From NCBI GenBank assembly GCA_945787105.1, contig CALZGZ010000107.1, forward strand, positions 1 through 46,054: a DNA stretch of 46,054 bases. Direction: 5' to 3'. Made by a program: the position numbers and the translations under genes. Shown here piece after piece: positions 7,770 through 16,885 of the stretch (positions are counted from its first letter, which is position 1; the number at the start of each line of letters is the position of its first letter). This DNA comes from an uncultured Gammaproteobacteria bacterium (GTDB taxonomy: Bacteria; Pseudomonadota; Gammaproteobacteria; Arenicellales; JAANXG01). The notes beneath the pieces are model-generated. The model ran no database searches and was not told the DNA's origin. It saw nothing but the letters and a program-made list of their open reading frames with translations.

Positions 7770-8651
7770 GATCCGGTTGCGGATCTTACCAATTCCGGCC
7801 ACCTCACATTCCACGATATCGCCGGGAACTAGATACCGCGGCGGTTTTTGAGCAAATCCCACGCCGCTTGGGGTGCCGGTGGCGATAACATCACCCGGTT
7901 CCAGGACCATACTTCGGGACAAGGTCGCTATGATTGTTGCCACATCGAAGATCATGTAACGGGTGTTTGATTCCTGCTTGATATCGTTGTTGACACGACA
8001 TCGTAGGTCCAGATTTTGCGGATCCGCAATCTCATCGGCGGTCACGATCCACGGTCCCATGGGACATGCGCCGGGGAGGCTTTTGCCAATGAAAAACTGC
8101 TCATGGCGGAACTGTAAATCACGCGCCGAGATATCATTGATCACGGTATAGCCGAATATGCAGGCAAGCGCTTGTTGTTGTGTGAGCTTGTGGGCCGGCG
8201 TTCCGATCACCACGCCTAACTCCACTTCCCAGTCGATTTCCCGCGATACCGACTCGTCATAAGGAATGTCGGCGTATGGCCCGGTGACACTGGAAGCCGA
8301 TTTAGTAAAGACGATCGGGTGCTTGGGTAGTTCCGCGTTACGTCGTGAGGCGTCGGCTGACTCGGACACATGCTCACGGTAGTTCCAGCCCAGACACATG
8401 ATATTTTTCGTGGGCCGGGGTATCGGCGCCAATAGCTCCAAGTCCCGTATCGCTACCTTAGCTGTTTCCGGCGCCGACTTAACCCATTGGGCAATATCTC
8501 CCCACGCCGCGCTGCCAGCACCAACCACGTTCAACATGCTTGCATAGCCGGTGTAGTTCACGGCCGGGTCCAGGGCGGGGAGACAGGCAAGGTCGCCGTC
8601 GGCGACGAACACATGGTCTTTTTCGAGAAATCGGCAGGTTCCGATTTTCAT
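7761..8651 (-). CDS. Fumarylacetoacetate hydrolase family enzyme
   Basis: A 296-residue protein with the FAH fold at about residues 85-295. The metal-binding acidic residues are visible in D-W-E-V-E-L-G-V-V-I-G and in the N-D-I-S-A-R-D-L-Q segment. The C-terminal G-D-V-I-A-T-G-T-P-S-G-V-G is a family hallmark. Members cleave C-C bonds of acylpyruvates, decarboxylate oxaloacetate or isomerize homoprotocatechuate intermediates; the substrate cannot be read from the sequence. The ATG at 8651 is preferred over the TTG one codon upstream. It stands alone, with a repeat cluster upstream. Confidence 0.88.
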   Translation of the reverse strand: MKIGTCRFLEKDHVFVADGDLACLPALDPAVNYTGYASMLNVVGAGSAAWGDIAQWVKSAPETAKVAIRDLELLAPIPRPTKNIMCLGWNYREHVSESADASRRNAELPKHPIVFTKSASSVTGPYADIPYDESVSREIDWEVELGVVIGTPAHKLTQQQALACIFGYTVINDISARDLQFRHEQFFIGKSLPGACPMGPWIVTADEIADPQNLDLRCRVNNDIKQESNTRYMIFDVATIIATLSRSMVLEPGDVIATGTPSGVGFAQKPPRYLVPGDIVECEVAGIGKIRNRIAG

Positions 8652-8667
8652 CAACCTAAAGTACAGC

Positions 8668-8790
8668 TAGCCCGTATATTGCACAAGTACCCCCGATGCT
8701 GGCGAGGGACCGGGGGCGGGTGGTTCCCTGCTGTTCCCCTGCTGTGCGGGGACAAGGTGGGGGCAAGGCGGGGACAAGCGCAGGAAAGGA
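8668..8790 (+). repeat. GTATATTG-family repeat, partial copy
   Basis: It starts with TAGCCCGTATATTGCACAAG (8669-8688), the family terminal motif with one base missing. The shared hairpin core follows (TTCCCCTGCTGTGCGGGGAC, 8734-8753), then a GACAAGG-type tail. No matching inverted end is seen. Confidence 0.75.
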
Positions 8791-8820
8791 TCTCACCCTG
8801 GTACATGACGAAGTATTTTT

Positions 8821-8916
8821 TGTCATCCTGAGGCGTTAAGCCGAAGGATCTCACCCTTCTCAAAGTTGCCGCCGGCATCCAACACGGTGAGATTCCTCAC
8901 TGCGTTCGGAATGACA
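8821..8916. repeat. GTCATCC...GAATGACA palindromic repeat
   Basis: A 96-bp element with inverted ends (TGTCAT at 8821, ATGACA at 8911) and inner GGATCTCACC and GGTGAGATTCC arms. It is similar to the element at 15122-15216. This type of intergenic repeat is scattered through many bacterial genomes and often yields spurious ORFs. Confidence 0.8.
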
Positions 8917-8950
8917 ATGTAAAAGTGTCGTGCCGAGGCGTTAGCCGCTT

Positions 8951-9000
8951 GCCCTGCGTGCTGTTCCCCTGCTGTGCGGGGACAAGGCGAGGACGAGGCG
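8951..9000 (+). repeat. Hairpin core of the GTATATTG family, no terminal motif
   Basis: CTGTTCCCCTGCTGTGCGGG at 8961-8980, continuing into GACAAGGCGAGG, repeats the core found at 8731, 31245 and (inverted) 28768. The terminal GTATATTG motif is absent, so it is a fragment. It and the copy at 8668 flank the GTCATCC element. Confidence 0.65.
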
Positions 9001-9149
9001 ACGACAATCCGGGCTCGGTATGACTACGCATTGGGAATCGAGCAATTGGCGCGTACCGGCATTGCCCACTGCACGCGCATAAGCCGCAGACTTATACGTC
9101 AACAACAAGAGCCGGGATACACACAGCCGATGGTAGGTGATTGTAAGCC

Positions 9150-9575
9150 TCATTCGTGTTCGAAGTACTCATCCGGAAACTCCTCGGTAGTGGGACGCCA
9201 GCGGTATCTGTCGAGGTCAACTCGGCCGTTATTAAATACGATTCCCTCGGCTTCCAACGTTAGCTGTTGGCGGCGGTAGCGTTTGCTGCGCTGAGGAAAC
9301 GAAAGCTTGCCATGCGCATTAATGACGCGATGCCACGCCAATTCGATTTCGATTGGTGAGTGATGCAACGCATAACCCACTAAGCGCGCGCGTTGCCCCA
9401 AACCCGCGAGGCGCGCGATTTGCCCATAGGTCGCGACCCGCCCGTACGGAATCTGGGCGACTATGTCCCAAATACGTTGGTAATTAGTCGGTGTCACCGG
9501 ATCGCGGTGTGAGACGTACAGGCTCGTCTGGAAATCATTAAACGGTGATAGCCTACAACCCTTGGGCGATGACAA
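9150..9575 (-). CDS. Alkyltransferase-like (ATL) protein of the MGMT family
   Basis: The DNA-binding domain of O6-methylguanine-DNA methyltransferase is clear: I-P-Y-G-R-V-A-T-Y-G-Q-I-A-R-L-A-G, then the active-site region. The P-C-H-R-V motif of active methyltransferases is replaced by A-W-H-R-V, so the alkyl-accepting cysteine is missing (Trp81 in the longest form). Known ATLs bind O6-alkylguanine lesions without repairing them and pass them to nucleotide excision repair. The start is uncertain: a TTG at 9575 gives 141 residues, and a GTG at 9497 gives 115, closer to many ATLs. It lies alone beside a repeat cluster. Confidence 0.83.
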   Translation of the reverse strand: MSSPKGCRLSPFNDFQTSLYVSHRDPVTPTNYQRIWDIVAQIPYGRVATYGQIARLAGLGQRARLVGYALHHSPIEIELAWHRVINAHGKLSFPQRSKRYRRQQLTLEAEGIVFNNGRVDLDRYRWRPTTEEFPDEYFEHE

Positions 9576-9651
9576 ACGATTCGCAGACCCGGCATTGCGG
9601 TTTTTTCATAAACACCGGTGATTGCGTCAACCCCGGAGAATTTTAGGAGTC

Positions 9652-10983
9652 TTATTGCCGCTGGACGCATTTCTGATACAAATCTTTGAATCGTCCGGAG
9701 TTATCGTACTTGGTTTTCAAGGCATCATAGGCTGATTTGTTATACAGTTCCCAAAATTTATCGCGAGTGTAAAACGAATCCGAGTACAGAGACTTGATGC
9801 CGCCCAATTCCTCCACCTTTGCTTCCACCTTGCGATTGAAAAAGCCTTCCGGGCGCTTTTCATGTCCCCGCACCACGTCCCAGAATCCAAAGTTGACATA
9901 GACCATCTCCGGGTCCGTTGCATACAGTGAGAACCCTTGGTCCCGGCTGGCAGCCTTGAACGGGCATATCCATACCGGCCGAATACCTATCTCACGATCA
10001 AAATATTCCAAAAATTCCGATGCCCGTTGTATCGGTATATCCACATCCTGAATCACAGTTTCCCCATAGGTCCCTGTCAGCCGACGGGCGAATTGGGTCA
10101 CTCCGTATTTTGCGTTCCAGCGCATAAGTTGCGTATAAAACACGGAATTCAGGCGACTACGGCCATAGATGCGCCGTATCAACGGGTGCTGCGCGAACAC
10201 ATTCTTGGAACACCAGAACCAATCGGTGTCCCAGCGCCAGATGTAATCATGAGTGGTCAAGTAATCGACGCGTTTGTCACGGATGGAACGGTAGTAAATA
10301 TTCTCGAAAGTATAATCACTGGTAAAAGGGGCTTCATCGATGAATGTGCCGATAGAAAGATACAGCTCCGTCGGCGAGAATGCAGTACCGTCCATAAAAT
10401 CGATGTCTTTTTGTGTCCAGCGGTCCACGTCATCAAAGTAGGAATCTGCGTCCTGGTATTGATGATGCTGAAGTTTGACGAACCGCTTGACTGGTATCGT
10501 TCTGACTTTGAGCTTCAATACATAGCCTAGAGTTCCATAGGAGTTGGGAAACCCAAGGTACAAATCCCGGTGTTCATTGTCCGGTGTGCAAGTAATGATA
10601 TCGCCGTTACCAGTTAATACCTCCATTTCCAAGACATTTTCATGCACCAAGCCATGCTTGAACGATGTTGATTCAATGCCGATTCCGGCCACCGCGCCGC
10701 CGATGGTGATCGATTTCAGTTGGGGCACCACCGCTGGCATCACACCGTGCGTTAACGTCGCATGAACCAAGTCTTGAAACGTTGCCATGCCCTCGACTTC
10801 TACCCATTCGTTATCACCGTCGACCTTTATTACGTGATTGAATGCAGAGACATCGAGCCGCGTCTCAGGGCGGGGCTCGCGGTCGCGAAACAGGTTGGAT
10901 GTCCGCTTGTCTAGGCGAATGTTCCGCCCCTGGGCACGGATCTGCCGAACCAGGCGTTGTTTATTTTGCTCGTATCCGGTCAC
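9652..10983 (-). CDS. FAD-linked oxidase, DHCR24-like
   Basis: A 443-residue flavoprotein. The N-terminal half (about residues 25-170) is a PCMH-type FAD-binding domain with S-I-T-I-G-G-A-V-A-G-I-G-I-E and N-S-Y-G-T-L-G-Y. The rest resembles the bacterial proteins related to eukaryotic delta24-sterol reductase. The start is a GTG at 10983, and no strong ribosome site is seen. The substrate in bacteria is unknown; an unsaturated lipid or alcohol is a guess. No signal peptide is evident. It is divergent from prc with about 245 bp between them. Confidence 0.83.
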   Translation of the reverse strand: MTGYEQNKQRLVRQIRAQGRNIRLDKRTSNLFRDREPRPETRLDVSAFNHVIKVDGDNEWVEVEGMATFQDLVHATLTHGVMPAVVPQLKSITIGGAVAGIGIESTSFKHGLVHENVLEMEVLTGNGDIITCTPDNEHRDLYLGFPNSYGTLGYVLKLKVRTIPVKRFVKLQHHQYQDADSYFDDVDRWTQKDIDFMDGTAFSPTELYLSIGTFIDEAPFTSDYTFENIYYRSIRDKRVDYLTTHDYIWRWDTDWFWCSKNVFAQHPLIRRIYGRSRLNSVFYTQLMRWNAKYGVTQFARRLTGTYGETVIQDVDIPIQRASEFLEYFDREIGIRPVWICPFKAASRDQGFSLYATDPEMVYVNFGFWDVVRGHEKRPEGFFNRKVEAKVEELGGIKSLYSDSFYTRDKFWELYNKSAYDALKTKYDNSGRFKDLYQKCVQRQ

Positions 10984-11229
10984 GGGTATATGGGCTGGAT
11001 GTGTGGGTCAAACAAACCGGTCACCTTGGCGGCCGGCGAAGGAGTGTACTATGGGCCAGGAACAGATATATTTTGTTATAAGTTTCATAGAGTTAAGGCT
11101 TTTAGCCACAATTCGGGGCGTGTCGCTGGCGGTCAACACGCCCTCTGGTCTATTATCTATTATCTTGCCTTGCCCGCATCGGGCCAGGTGCGGTTGGGGG
11201 TGCTGTAGTATTTTAAACAGCGGTTGGTA

Positions 11230-13317
11230 ATGCGGATAAAACTGTCATCCATAATAGTCCTGGCTATCTGGGCGTGGTGCGGCGTCGCCGACGCCAAAGT
11301 CAACCCGGTAAGCGTGGATCGTCTAGTCGCCACCCCCGAGCATCGCAAAGCAACTGAGATCATTAACCAGTTTATCCGTCGCTATCATTATCGAAAGCGC
11401 CAGCTTGATGACGAACTGTCCGATGCAATATTTGAACGATATCTGGCGTCTCTCGATCCGAATCGCAGCTATTTCCTGGGCTCCGATATCGACGGCTTTG
11501 AAAAGTACCGTTACCAGCTTGATGACGCAATTCGCGACACTGAATTGGATCCTGCTTTCGAGATCTTCAAGGTCCTGCGACAGCGGCTGAAAGAGCGGAT
11601 TAATTATGCGGTCGAGCTATTGGAGCGGGATTTTGATTATAAAATCGACGAAGAATTCGTGCTGGATCGCAGCGAGATGACATGGGCAAAGAATGTTGCT
11701 GAGCTTAGTGAAATTTGGCGTAAAAGAGTAAAGAACGATTCGCTTGGTTTGCGCTTGGCTGGCAAGCCCGGTACAGAAATTTCCGAAACCTTGGAAAAGC
11801 GCTATCGCCGGTTGTTTGATCGCGTTAGTCAATTCACCAGCGAAGACGTATATCAGACTTTCATTAACGCCTACACGGCCTCGATCGAACCGCACACCTC
11901 CTATTTCGATCGGCGTGCCTCCGAGAATTTCAAGATTCGTATGAGTCTCTCCCTAGAGGGTATCGGAGCGGCGTTGCAGTCGGAAAACGAATTTACAGTG
12001 GTCCGCCGGATTATTACCGGTGGCCCGGCTGATCAAAGTGGACTGCTTCAAGTCGATGACAGAATTACGGGTGTGGCGCAAGCAAACGATGCAATCGTCG
12101 ATGTCATCGGTTGGCGTTTACCCGATGTAGTGGATTTGATTCGCGGTCCAAAGGGGACAGTGGTTCGTCTCGAAATTCTGCCCAAGGCCACATCGCCGGA
12201 TGGTGCGACGAAAACAATCACCTTGGTGAGAAACACGATTAAGTTGGAAGAACAGGCAGCGAAGAAAGAGATAATCAAACTGCCGACTTCCCGCGGCACG
12301 GCAAGAATTGGAGTGATCCGTGTGCCGACCTTCTACACCGATTTTGAAGCCCGCGAACAAGGTGAGAGAAGTTTTCGCAGCACGACGCGTGATGTGCGGC
12401 GTTTGCTCCGTGAACTAGAAGAGGACAACGTCCGCGGTATTCTGATCGACCTTCGCGGCAATGGTGGTGGGTCGCTGGCAGAGGCGACCGAGTTAACAGG
12501 CCTGTTTATCCGTGCCGGCCCCATCGTGCAAGTCAGGGATTCCGCTGGACGTATCAGTATTAATGACGATCCAGACCCAGCTATTGCCTATGCCGGACCG
12601 CTAGCGGTACTGGTTGACCGCCAGAGCGCCTCCGCCTCAGAAATTTTCGCCGGAGCAATTCAGGATTATCGTCGAGGAATCGTCATTGGTGAACCTACCT
12701 ATGGCAAGGGAACTGTGCAGCGCTTAATCAACCTGGATCGTTTCGCCAAGGTGGCTGGGCTGGGGCAATTGAAATTTACCATCGCGCAGTTCTTTCGCAT
12801 CAATGGCGACAGCACGCAGCACCGTGGCGTCATTCCTGACATCGTATTCCCGACAGCTATCGACGTCCAGAAGCAGGGTGAGCGGGCCTTGGAGAACGCC
12901 CTACCGTGGGCGTCGATACGGCCGGCGCGTTATGTAGCGGCCGAGATCAGCGACAAAGTAATCGACGAAGCCAAGCTTCGGCATCACACGCGGGCACAGG
13001 CTAAGTCGGGGTTTAAGTACTTGTTATCAGAAGCAGAAGCGGCCAAGCAAGCGCGGGAAAAGAAGACTGTCAGTTTGCTGGAGTCAGAACGCGTAGCGAG
13101 TCGAGATCGTATAGAGCAGGACCGCCTCGAACGGTTAAATCTGTATCGAGTTTCCCGCGGTTTGGCGCCGTTAAAACGCGATCAGTTATCCGAGAATGAT
13201 GTTGCGGATGAGGATAAGGATAAGGAAGACAACGACATCCTGCGCACAGAGGCGGCACAGATCCTGTTTGACGTGATTCAGCTCAGCGGCCAGAAACTGA
13301 TGACCTTTCGCCGCTGA
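11230..13317 (+). CDS. prc: Carboxy-terminal processing (tail-specific) protease Prc
   Basis: A periplasmic S41A serine protease that cleaves proteins from the C-terminus and trims lipoproteins or peptidoglycan hydrolases. Residues 1-22 form a signal peptide. A helical N-terminal domain is followed by a PDZ domain (about 235-320) and the protease core. R-Q-S-A-S-A-S-E-I-F and P-T-Y-G-K-G-T-V-Q give the Ser468/Lys493 dyad by comparison with E. coli Prc. A charged DUF3340-type C-terminal region ends the protein. Its 695 residues match E. coli Prc (682). The ATG at 11230 is chosen over a TTG two codons upstream. It converges on sohB with a 22-bp gap. Confidence 0.93.
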   Translation: MRIKLSSIIVLAIWAWCGVADAKVNPVSVDRLVATPEHRKATEIINQFIRRYHYRKRQLDDELSDAIFERYLASLDPNRSYFLGSDIDGFEKYRYQLDDAIRDTELDPAFEIFKVLRQRLKERINYAVELLERDFDYKIDEEFVLDRSEMTWAKNVAELSEIWRKRVKNDSLGLRLAGKPGTEISETLEKRYRRLFDRVSQFTSEDVYQTFINAYTASIEPHTSYFDRRASENFKIRMSLSLEGIGAALQSENEFTVVRRIITGGPADQSGLLQVDDRITGVAQANDAIVDVIGWRLPDVVDLIRGPKGTVVRLEILPKATSPDGATKTITLVRNTIKLEEQAAKKEIIKLPTSRGTARIGVIRVPTFYTDFEAREQGERSFRSTTRDVRRLLRELEEDNVRGILIDLRGNGGGSLAEATELTGLFIRAGPIVQVRDSAGRISINDDPDPAIAYAGPLAVLVDRQSASASEIFAGAIQDYRRGIVIGEPTYGKGTVQRLINLDRFAKVAGLGQLKFTIAQFFRINGDSTQHRGVIPDIVFPTAIDVQKQGERALENALPWASIRPARYVAAEISDKVIDEAKLRHHTRAQAKSGFKYLLSEAEAAKQAREKKTVSLLESERVASRDRIEQDRLERLNLYRVSRGLAPLKRDQLSENDVADEDKDKEDNDILRTEAAQILFDVIQLSGQKLMTFRR

Positions 13318-13339
13318 CCGTTTTCGATACGTTCGACTA

Positions 13340-14338
13340 TTACATTCTCCCCAGTCCAAACCGTTCCAACACCACTTCAACGCTGGACAGCAGTTTCTCG
13401 GTGACCGTTTTCTTTGCCGTGTACGAGATTTCATAAATATCTGCGCGGTCCCTGGCTGCGAGCAGATAATCATCACTGGTTATTAGTTCGTCAACGAGAT
13501 TCAAGTTCAGTGCCTTGGTTCCATACCAATATTCCCCGGTAGCGACCTGTTTTAGATCCAACTGAGGCCGGTGCTTGGCAACGAAGTCCTTGAAAAGATC
13601 ATGCATCTCCTCGATCTGTTCGCGAAGTTTGCTGCGTTCTTTTTCAGTGTTCTTGCCGAACATAGTGATCGTTCTCTTATATTCACCGGCTGTCTGCTGC
13701 TCAAATTCCACGCCGTGCCGGGTCAGCAAATTATGAAAATTTGGCAATTGCGCCAGTACTCCAATTGATCCGATGACCGCGAATGGAGCGGTTACGATTT
13801 TGTTGGCGACACATGCCATCATATAGCCACCGCTGGCGGCTACCTTGTCTACGCATACGGTGAGGTTGATATCTGCGTCACGCAGCCGACCCAATTGAGA
13901 CGCGGCCAAACCATGTTCATGGACTATGCCGCCGCTATTCTCCAAACGAACCAAGACTTCGTCTTCGTTGCTCGCCATGGTCAGGATGGCGGTGATTTCT
14001 TCGCGTAGCGACGCCACCGCTGTAGCTTTGATATCGCCGTGGAAATCAAGGACGTATATTTGTTTACGCTGTTCTATTGTTTTCTTCTTATGTTCGGCCT
14101 TCTTTTTCGCTTTCGTTTCCTTTGCAAGTTTTTTCCATTGCTTTTTAGGCAGGGTCTGGCTTTTCAAGAGTTGCTGCATGGATTCGAATTTATCGTTGAG
14201 GTTTTTCACCTCTAACTTCTCTAACGATCTGGTCCGGCGTGATAACGCGAAACTGACAACGATGATCAAAACAACCGCAACGACGATTGTTAGTGTCTTG
14301 GCTAGAAACAAACCGTAATCGACCAAAAATTCCGACAT
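13340..14338 (-). CDS. sohB: Inner-membrane S49 peptidase SohB
   Basis: A 332-residue signal-peptide-peptidase-like protease. An N-terminal transmembrane helix (about residues 9-31) is followed by a lysine-rich cytoplasmic stretch (65-90) typical of SohB, then the S49 domain. The nucleophile lies in K-V-A-A-S-G-G-Y-M-M-A and the catalytic lysine in G-E-Y-K-R-T. The length is close to E. coli SohB (349). It probably degrades membrane-associated peptides. It is transcribed leftward after the HAD gene (24-bp gap), so the two may form an operon. Confidence 0.92.
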   Translation of the reverse strand: MSEFLVDYGLFLAKTLTIVVAVVLIIVVSFALSRRTRSLEKLEVKNLNDKFESMQQLLKSQTLPKKQWKKLAKETKAKKKAEHKKKTIEQRKQIYVLDFHGDIKATAVASLREEITAILTMASNEDEVLVRLENSGGIVHEHGLAASQLGRLRDADINLTVCVDKVAASGGYMMACVANKIVTAPFAVIGSIGVLAQLPNFHNLLTRHGVEFEQQTAGEYKRTITMFGKNTEKERSKLREQIEEMHDLFKDFVAKHRPQLDLKQVATGEYWYGTKALNLNLVDELITSDDYLLAARDRADIYEISYTAKKTVTEKLLSSVEVVLERFGLGRM

Positions 14339-14362
14339 TTGATACTCCTAAGTTATGTATTG

Positions 14363-15046
14363 TCAGGTCACGAGTAGTTTCATAGCGTCGGACAGGGAGC
14401 ACACCTCCGCGTCCGGTTGATGCTCGTGATCCCAAATATGTCCTTCCCGGTTCATCCAGATAGTTTTCATTCCCACCTCAGCGGCACCAAGGATATCTTG
14501 GTGAGGATGGTCTCCAATGTGAATAACGCGTTCAGGCGGGTAACCGGCTCGGTCGCAGGCGGTCAGGAATACCCTCGGATGGGGCTTGGCGACCCCCACC
14601 TCTCTTGCCGACACACAGGCGGTAAAAAAGCGGCGCAGTCCGATTCGGTTCAGATCAGCGTTGCCATTGCTGATGCTAACCAAGGGAAATCGTTTTGACA
14701 GTTGCTCTAGTGACGGGATCACGTCTGGAAACAGGGAAACGTCGTTGCGTGCCTGCATAAACTCCGCGAATACGGGTTCCACGTGCGACGTGTCATAACC
14801 GCATTCCAGGAGCACCCGCTCGAGGGTCAGTTTGCGCATCGCGGTAAGATCGTGTTCCAACTCCGGGAAATCCAGTTCTATCTGGGTACGCACCTCCCGC
14901 AGGTCATCCACGCTATAGGACTTGGCCACCGCCGGACAGTTTGCCGTCAGCCGATCATACATACGTTTCTCGGCCTGGACGATTACCGGGGCGATTGCCC
15001 ACAAGGTATCGTCGAGATCTATGGTTACCGCACGCACCGAATTCAT
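14363..15046 (-). CDS. HAD-family phosphatase (YigB-like)
   Basis: A 227-residue haloacid-dehalogenase hydrolase. Motif I is D-L-D-D-T-L-W (nucleophile D10, acid D12), motif II is S-I-S-N-G-N, motif III includes the lysine of V-A-K-P-H-P, and motif IV is G-D-H-P-H-Q-D. A helical cap of the C1 type lies between motifs I and II. The layout fits the YigB/FMN-phosphatase or phosphoglycolate-phosphatase-like branch. In an autotroph, 2-phosphoglycolate is a possible substrate, but nothing here proves it. It sits upstream of sohB on the same strand. Confidence 0.85.
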   Translation of the reverse strand: MNSVRAVTIDLDDTLWAIAPVIVQAEKRMYDRLTANCPAVAKSYSVDDLREVRTQIELDFPELEHDLTAMRKLTLERVLLECGYDTSHVEPVFAEFMQARNDVSLFPDVIPSLEQLSKRFPLVSISNGNADLNRIGLRRFFTACVSAREVGVAKPHPRVFLTACDRAGYPPERVIHIGDHPHQDILGAAEVGMKTIWMNREGHIWDHEHQPDAEVCSLSDAMKLLVT

Positions 15047-15121
15047 GGGGAGAGTTTAAAGCGTGAAACACAAACTACAAAGTCTCTAAGGCTCGAGGTC
15101 GTGGGCAAACTTTTTATGGCG

Positions 15122-15216
15122 GTCATCCCGACGAGCGCAGCGCGGAGGGATCGCACCCTCTTGACCGCGCTGCCATCATCAACCACGGGGAGGTTCCTCG
15201 CTTCGCTCTGAATGAC
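15122..15216. repeat. GTCATCC...GAATGAC palindromic repeat
   Basis: A second copy of the element at 8821-8916, 95 bp, with GTCAT at 15122-15126 and ATGAC at 15212-15216. The inner arms (GGATCGCACCC and GGGGAGGTTCC) have diverged from the first copy. It lies between the HAD gene and the qmo operon terminator. Confidence 0.8.
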
Positions 15217-15267
15217 ATCAAGCACTCGCATCCTATGTTAGGAGGACAGCAATGGGTTACGCTGACC

Positions 15268-15300
15268 GAAAATACAACGCCCCCAATAACCATGGGGGCG
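15268..15300 (-). terminator. Intrinsic terminator of the qmo-hdr operon
   Basis: Read leftward, CGCCCCCA (15300-15293) pairs with TGGGGGCG (15285-15278) around a 7-nt loop and is followed by TTGTATTTTC. It lies 30 bp after the hdrB stop codon. Confidence 0.85.
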
Positions 15301-15329
15301 TACTGTCTGTAAGCGGTGGGCTAAGGCGA

Positions 15330-16235
15330 TTATTTCGCCGCGATTTCCTCGAGCTGTTTGGCACGGATGATATTACCGTCGAGGCCCGCGTCCTTGGCGC
15401 TGCCACCGTAAGCAACCGCCAACAACTGGCTGTAGTATGTCACCGGAATATTGAATTTGGTTCCATAGTGTTTATTGATTTGATCTTGATACACCTCGAC
15501 ATTCATTTGACATACCGGGCACGGCGTTACGATCATGTCGGCGCCCTGGTCGTAGGCAGCCTCGATGATATCTTTGATTTGTTTTTGGCTCTTTTCGGGT
15601 TCCGAAAACGCCAGAGCGCCGCCACAGCAAGTTACCTTTCTTTCGTAGTCCGTGATGGCTTCACCGCCGACGGTTTCAACCATCTTATCCAGATACATGG
15701 GGTTTTCAAACGATTCGCCGTCGACACCAAACGGCCTATTTGTCTGGCATCCGACGTATCCCGCAAATTTAATCCCCTCCAAGGATTTCACCATCGGTTG
15801 TTTGATACCTTCGTAGCCGATGTCTTCAATCAAGACTTCAACCATATGCCGAATCGGGGCCTCATTTTTCAGGTGGATATCGAGTCCCGCTTCTTTGAGG
15901 ACTTCCTTGGTGTCCGCGAGTAGCTGTTCGGAAGCATCGAGGCGATCAGCGGTCTCTTTGGCGCCAAGCCAACACGCAGCGCAGGTGGCGACGATATCTT
16001 GTCCAGGATTGTTCTGTTCGGATAATGCGATGTTTCTCGCATTCATGACATGACGTGGTAACTCTCCTCCCTCGGCGTAGCCGATCGAGGCACCGCAGCA
16101 ATTCCAATCAGGGATCTCATTGAGCTTGATATCAAGTTTTTCGCACATCGCGTTAACTGATACCATGTAATTGGAGGCTGAGGCCTTGCGTTCTGAACTA
16201 CAGCCTGGATAAAAAGAATATTCTTTCTTGGCCAT
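15330..16235 (-). CDS. hdrB: HdrB-like subunit of the Qmo/Hdr complex (CCG domains)
   Basis: A 301-residue protein with two CCG domains, each coordinating a noncubane iron-sulfur cluster in the HdrB family. The first has C-S-S, N-C-C-G and C-A-A-C; the second has G-C-Q-T-N, T-C-C-G-G and C-P-V-C. In methanogens HdrB reduces the CoM-CoB disulfide. Next to QmoA and QmoB it is thought to replace the function of QmoC's soluble part. The ATG at 16235 follows GGGAG by 6 bases; a GTG one codon upstream is less well placed. It is the last gene of qmoA-qmoB-hdrC-hdrB, 12 bp after hdrC. Confidence 0.88.
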   Translation of the reverse strand: MAKKEYSFYPGCSSERKASASNYMVSVNAMCEKLDIKLNEIPDWNCCGASIGYAEGGELPRHVMNARNIALSEQNNPGQDIVATCAACWLGAKETADRLDASEQLLADTKEVLKEAGLDIHLKNEAPIRHMVEVLIEDIGYEGIKQPMVKSLEGIKFAGYVGCQTNRPFGVDGESFENPMYLDKMVETVGGEAITDYERKVTCCGGALAFSEPEKSQKQIKDIIEAAYDQGADMIVTPCPVCQMNVEVYQDQINKHYGTKFNIPVTYYSQLLAVAYGGSAKDAGLDGNIIRAKQLEEIAAK

Positions 16236-16247
16236 CACGAACTCCCG

Positions 16248-16871
16248 TTAACTGGCGATGCCCTTACGCCGGTCTTCAATCTCTCGAGCCTTCTTAAGTA
16301 GAACATGAAGCTGTTTGGGATTCTTCACGCCTTTGTGATTAATGAGCGCGAATGGATTTAGTCGTTTTGTCTTGAGCATGCCGATGCCGACGCTCGCCAT
16401 CGCCATCGCATTCTTGATACCGCTCATGAAACCATCCATGAAATATAATTTCAGCGACAGCGCCAATTCGTTGACGCGTCCGGTCTTGGTGATATTGTTC
16501 CAAAATATTATTGAAAAACGGCGCGTCGGATTCATCTTCGGTGCTATCCCCAGGCGGTGGGCATAGTTAGCCAGCCCATGCATGATATGGGTTATCGGCA
16601 GTTCTCGCGGACAACGAACGATACAGTTGTAGCAAGACGTACACATCCACATTGACTCGGTAGTCAACACCTCGTCACGTTTACCGGCGCGGATCATCAT
16701 GAAGATCTCTTGCGGTGGGTGAGCCCAGTCGGGTCCGAACGGACAGGAGCCTGAACACACGCCGCATTGCATACACATCTTCACCCAATGGCCTTCTTCA
16801 ACGTTTTCTTCGACTTCTTTGAGGAAATCGTTACGGTATTTCTGGACCATCGCGGTGTTGACATCGCTCAT
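16248..16871 (-). CDS. hdrC: HdrC-like ferredoxin subunit of the Qmo/Hdr complex
   Basis: A 207-residue protein with two [4Fe-4S] motifs: C-M-Q-C-G-V-C-S-G-S-C-P (Cys33, 36, 39, 43) and C-T-S-C-Y-N-C-I-V-R-C-P (Cys77, 80, 83, 87). The C-terminal 110 residues carry no haem-binding membrane domain, so it is not a full QmoC. It should wire electrons between QmoB and HdrB. A GGAG ribosome site lies before the ATG at 16871. A longer frame running into qmoB is not supported. It begins 14 bp after the qmoB stop. Confidence 0.9.
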   Translation of the reverse strand: MSDVNTAMVQKYRNDFLKEVEENVEEGHWVKMCMQCGVCSGSCPFGPDWAHPPQEIFMMIRAGKRDEVLTTESMWMCTSCYNCIVRCPRELPITHIMHGLANYAHRLGIAPKMNPTRRFSIIFWNNITKTGRVNELALSLKLYFMDGFMSGIKNAMAMASVGIGMLKTKRLNPFALINHKGVKNPKQLHVLLKKAREIEDRRKGIAS

Positions 16872-16885
16872 AACGTTTCTCCTGC

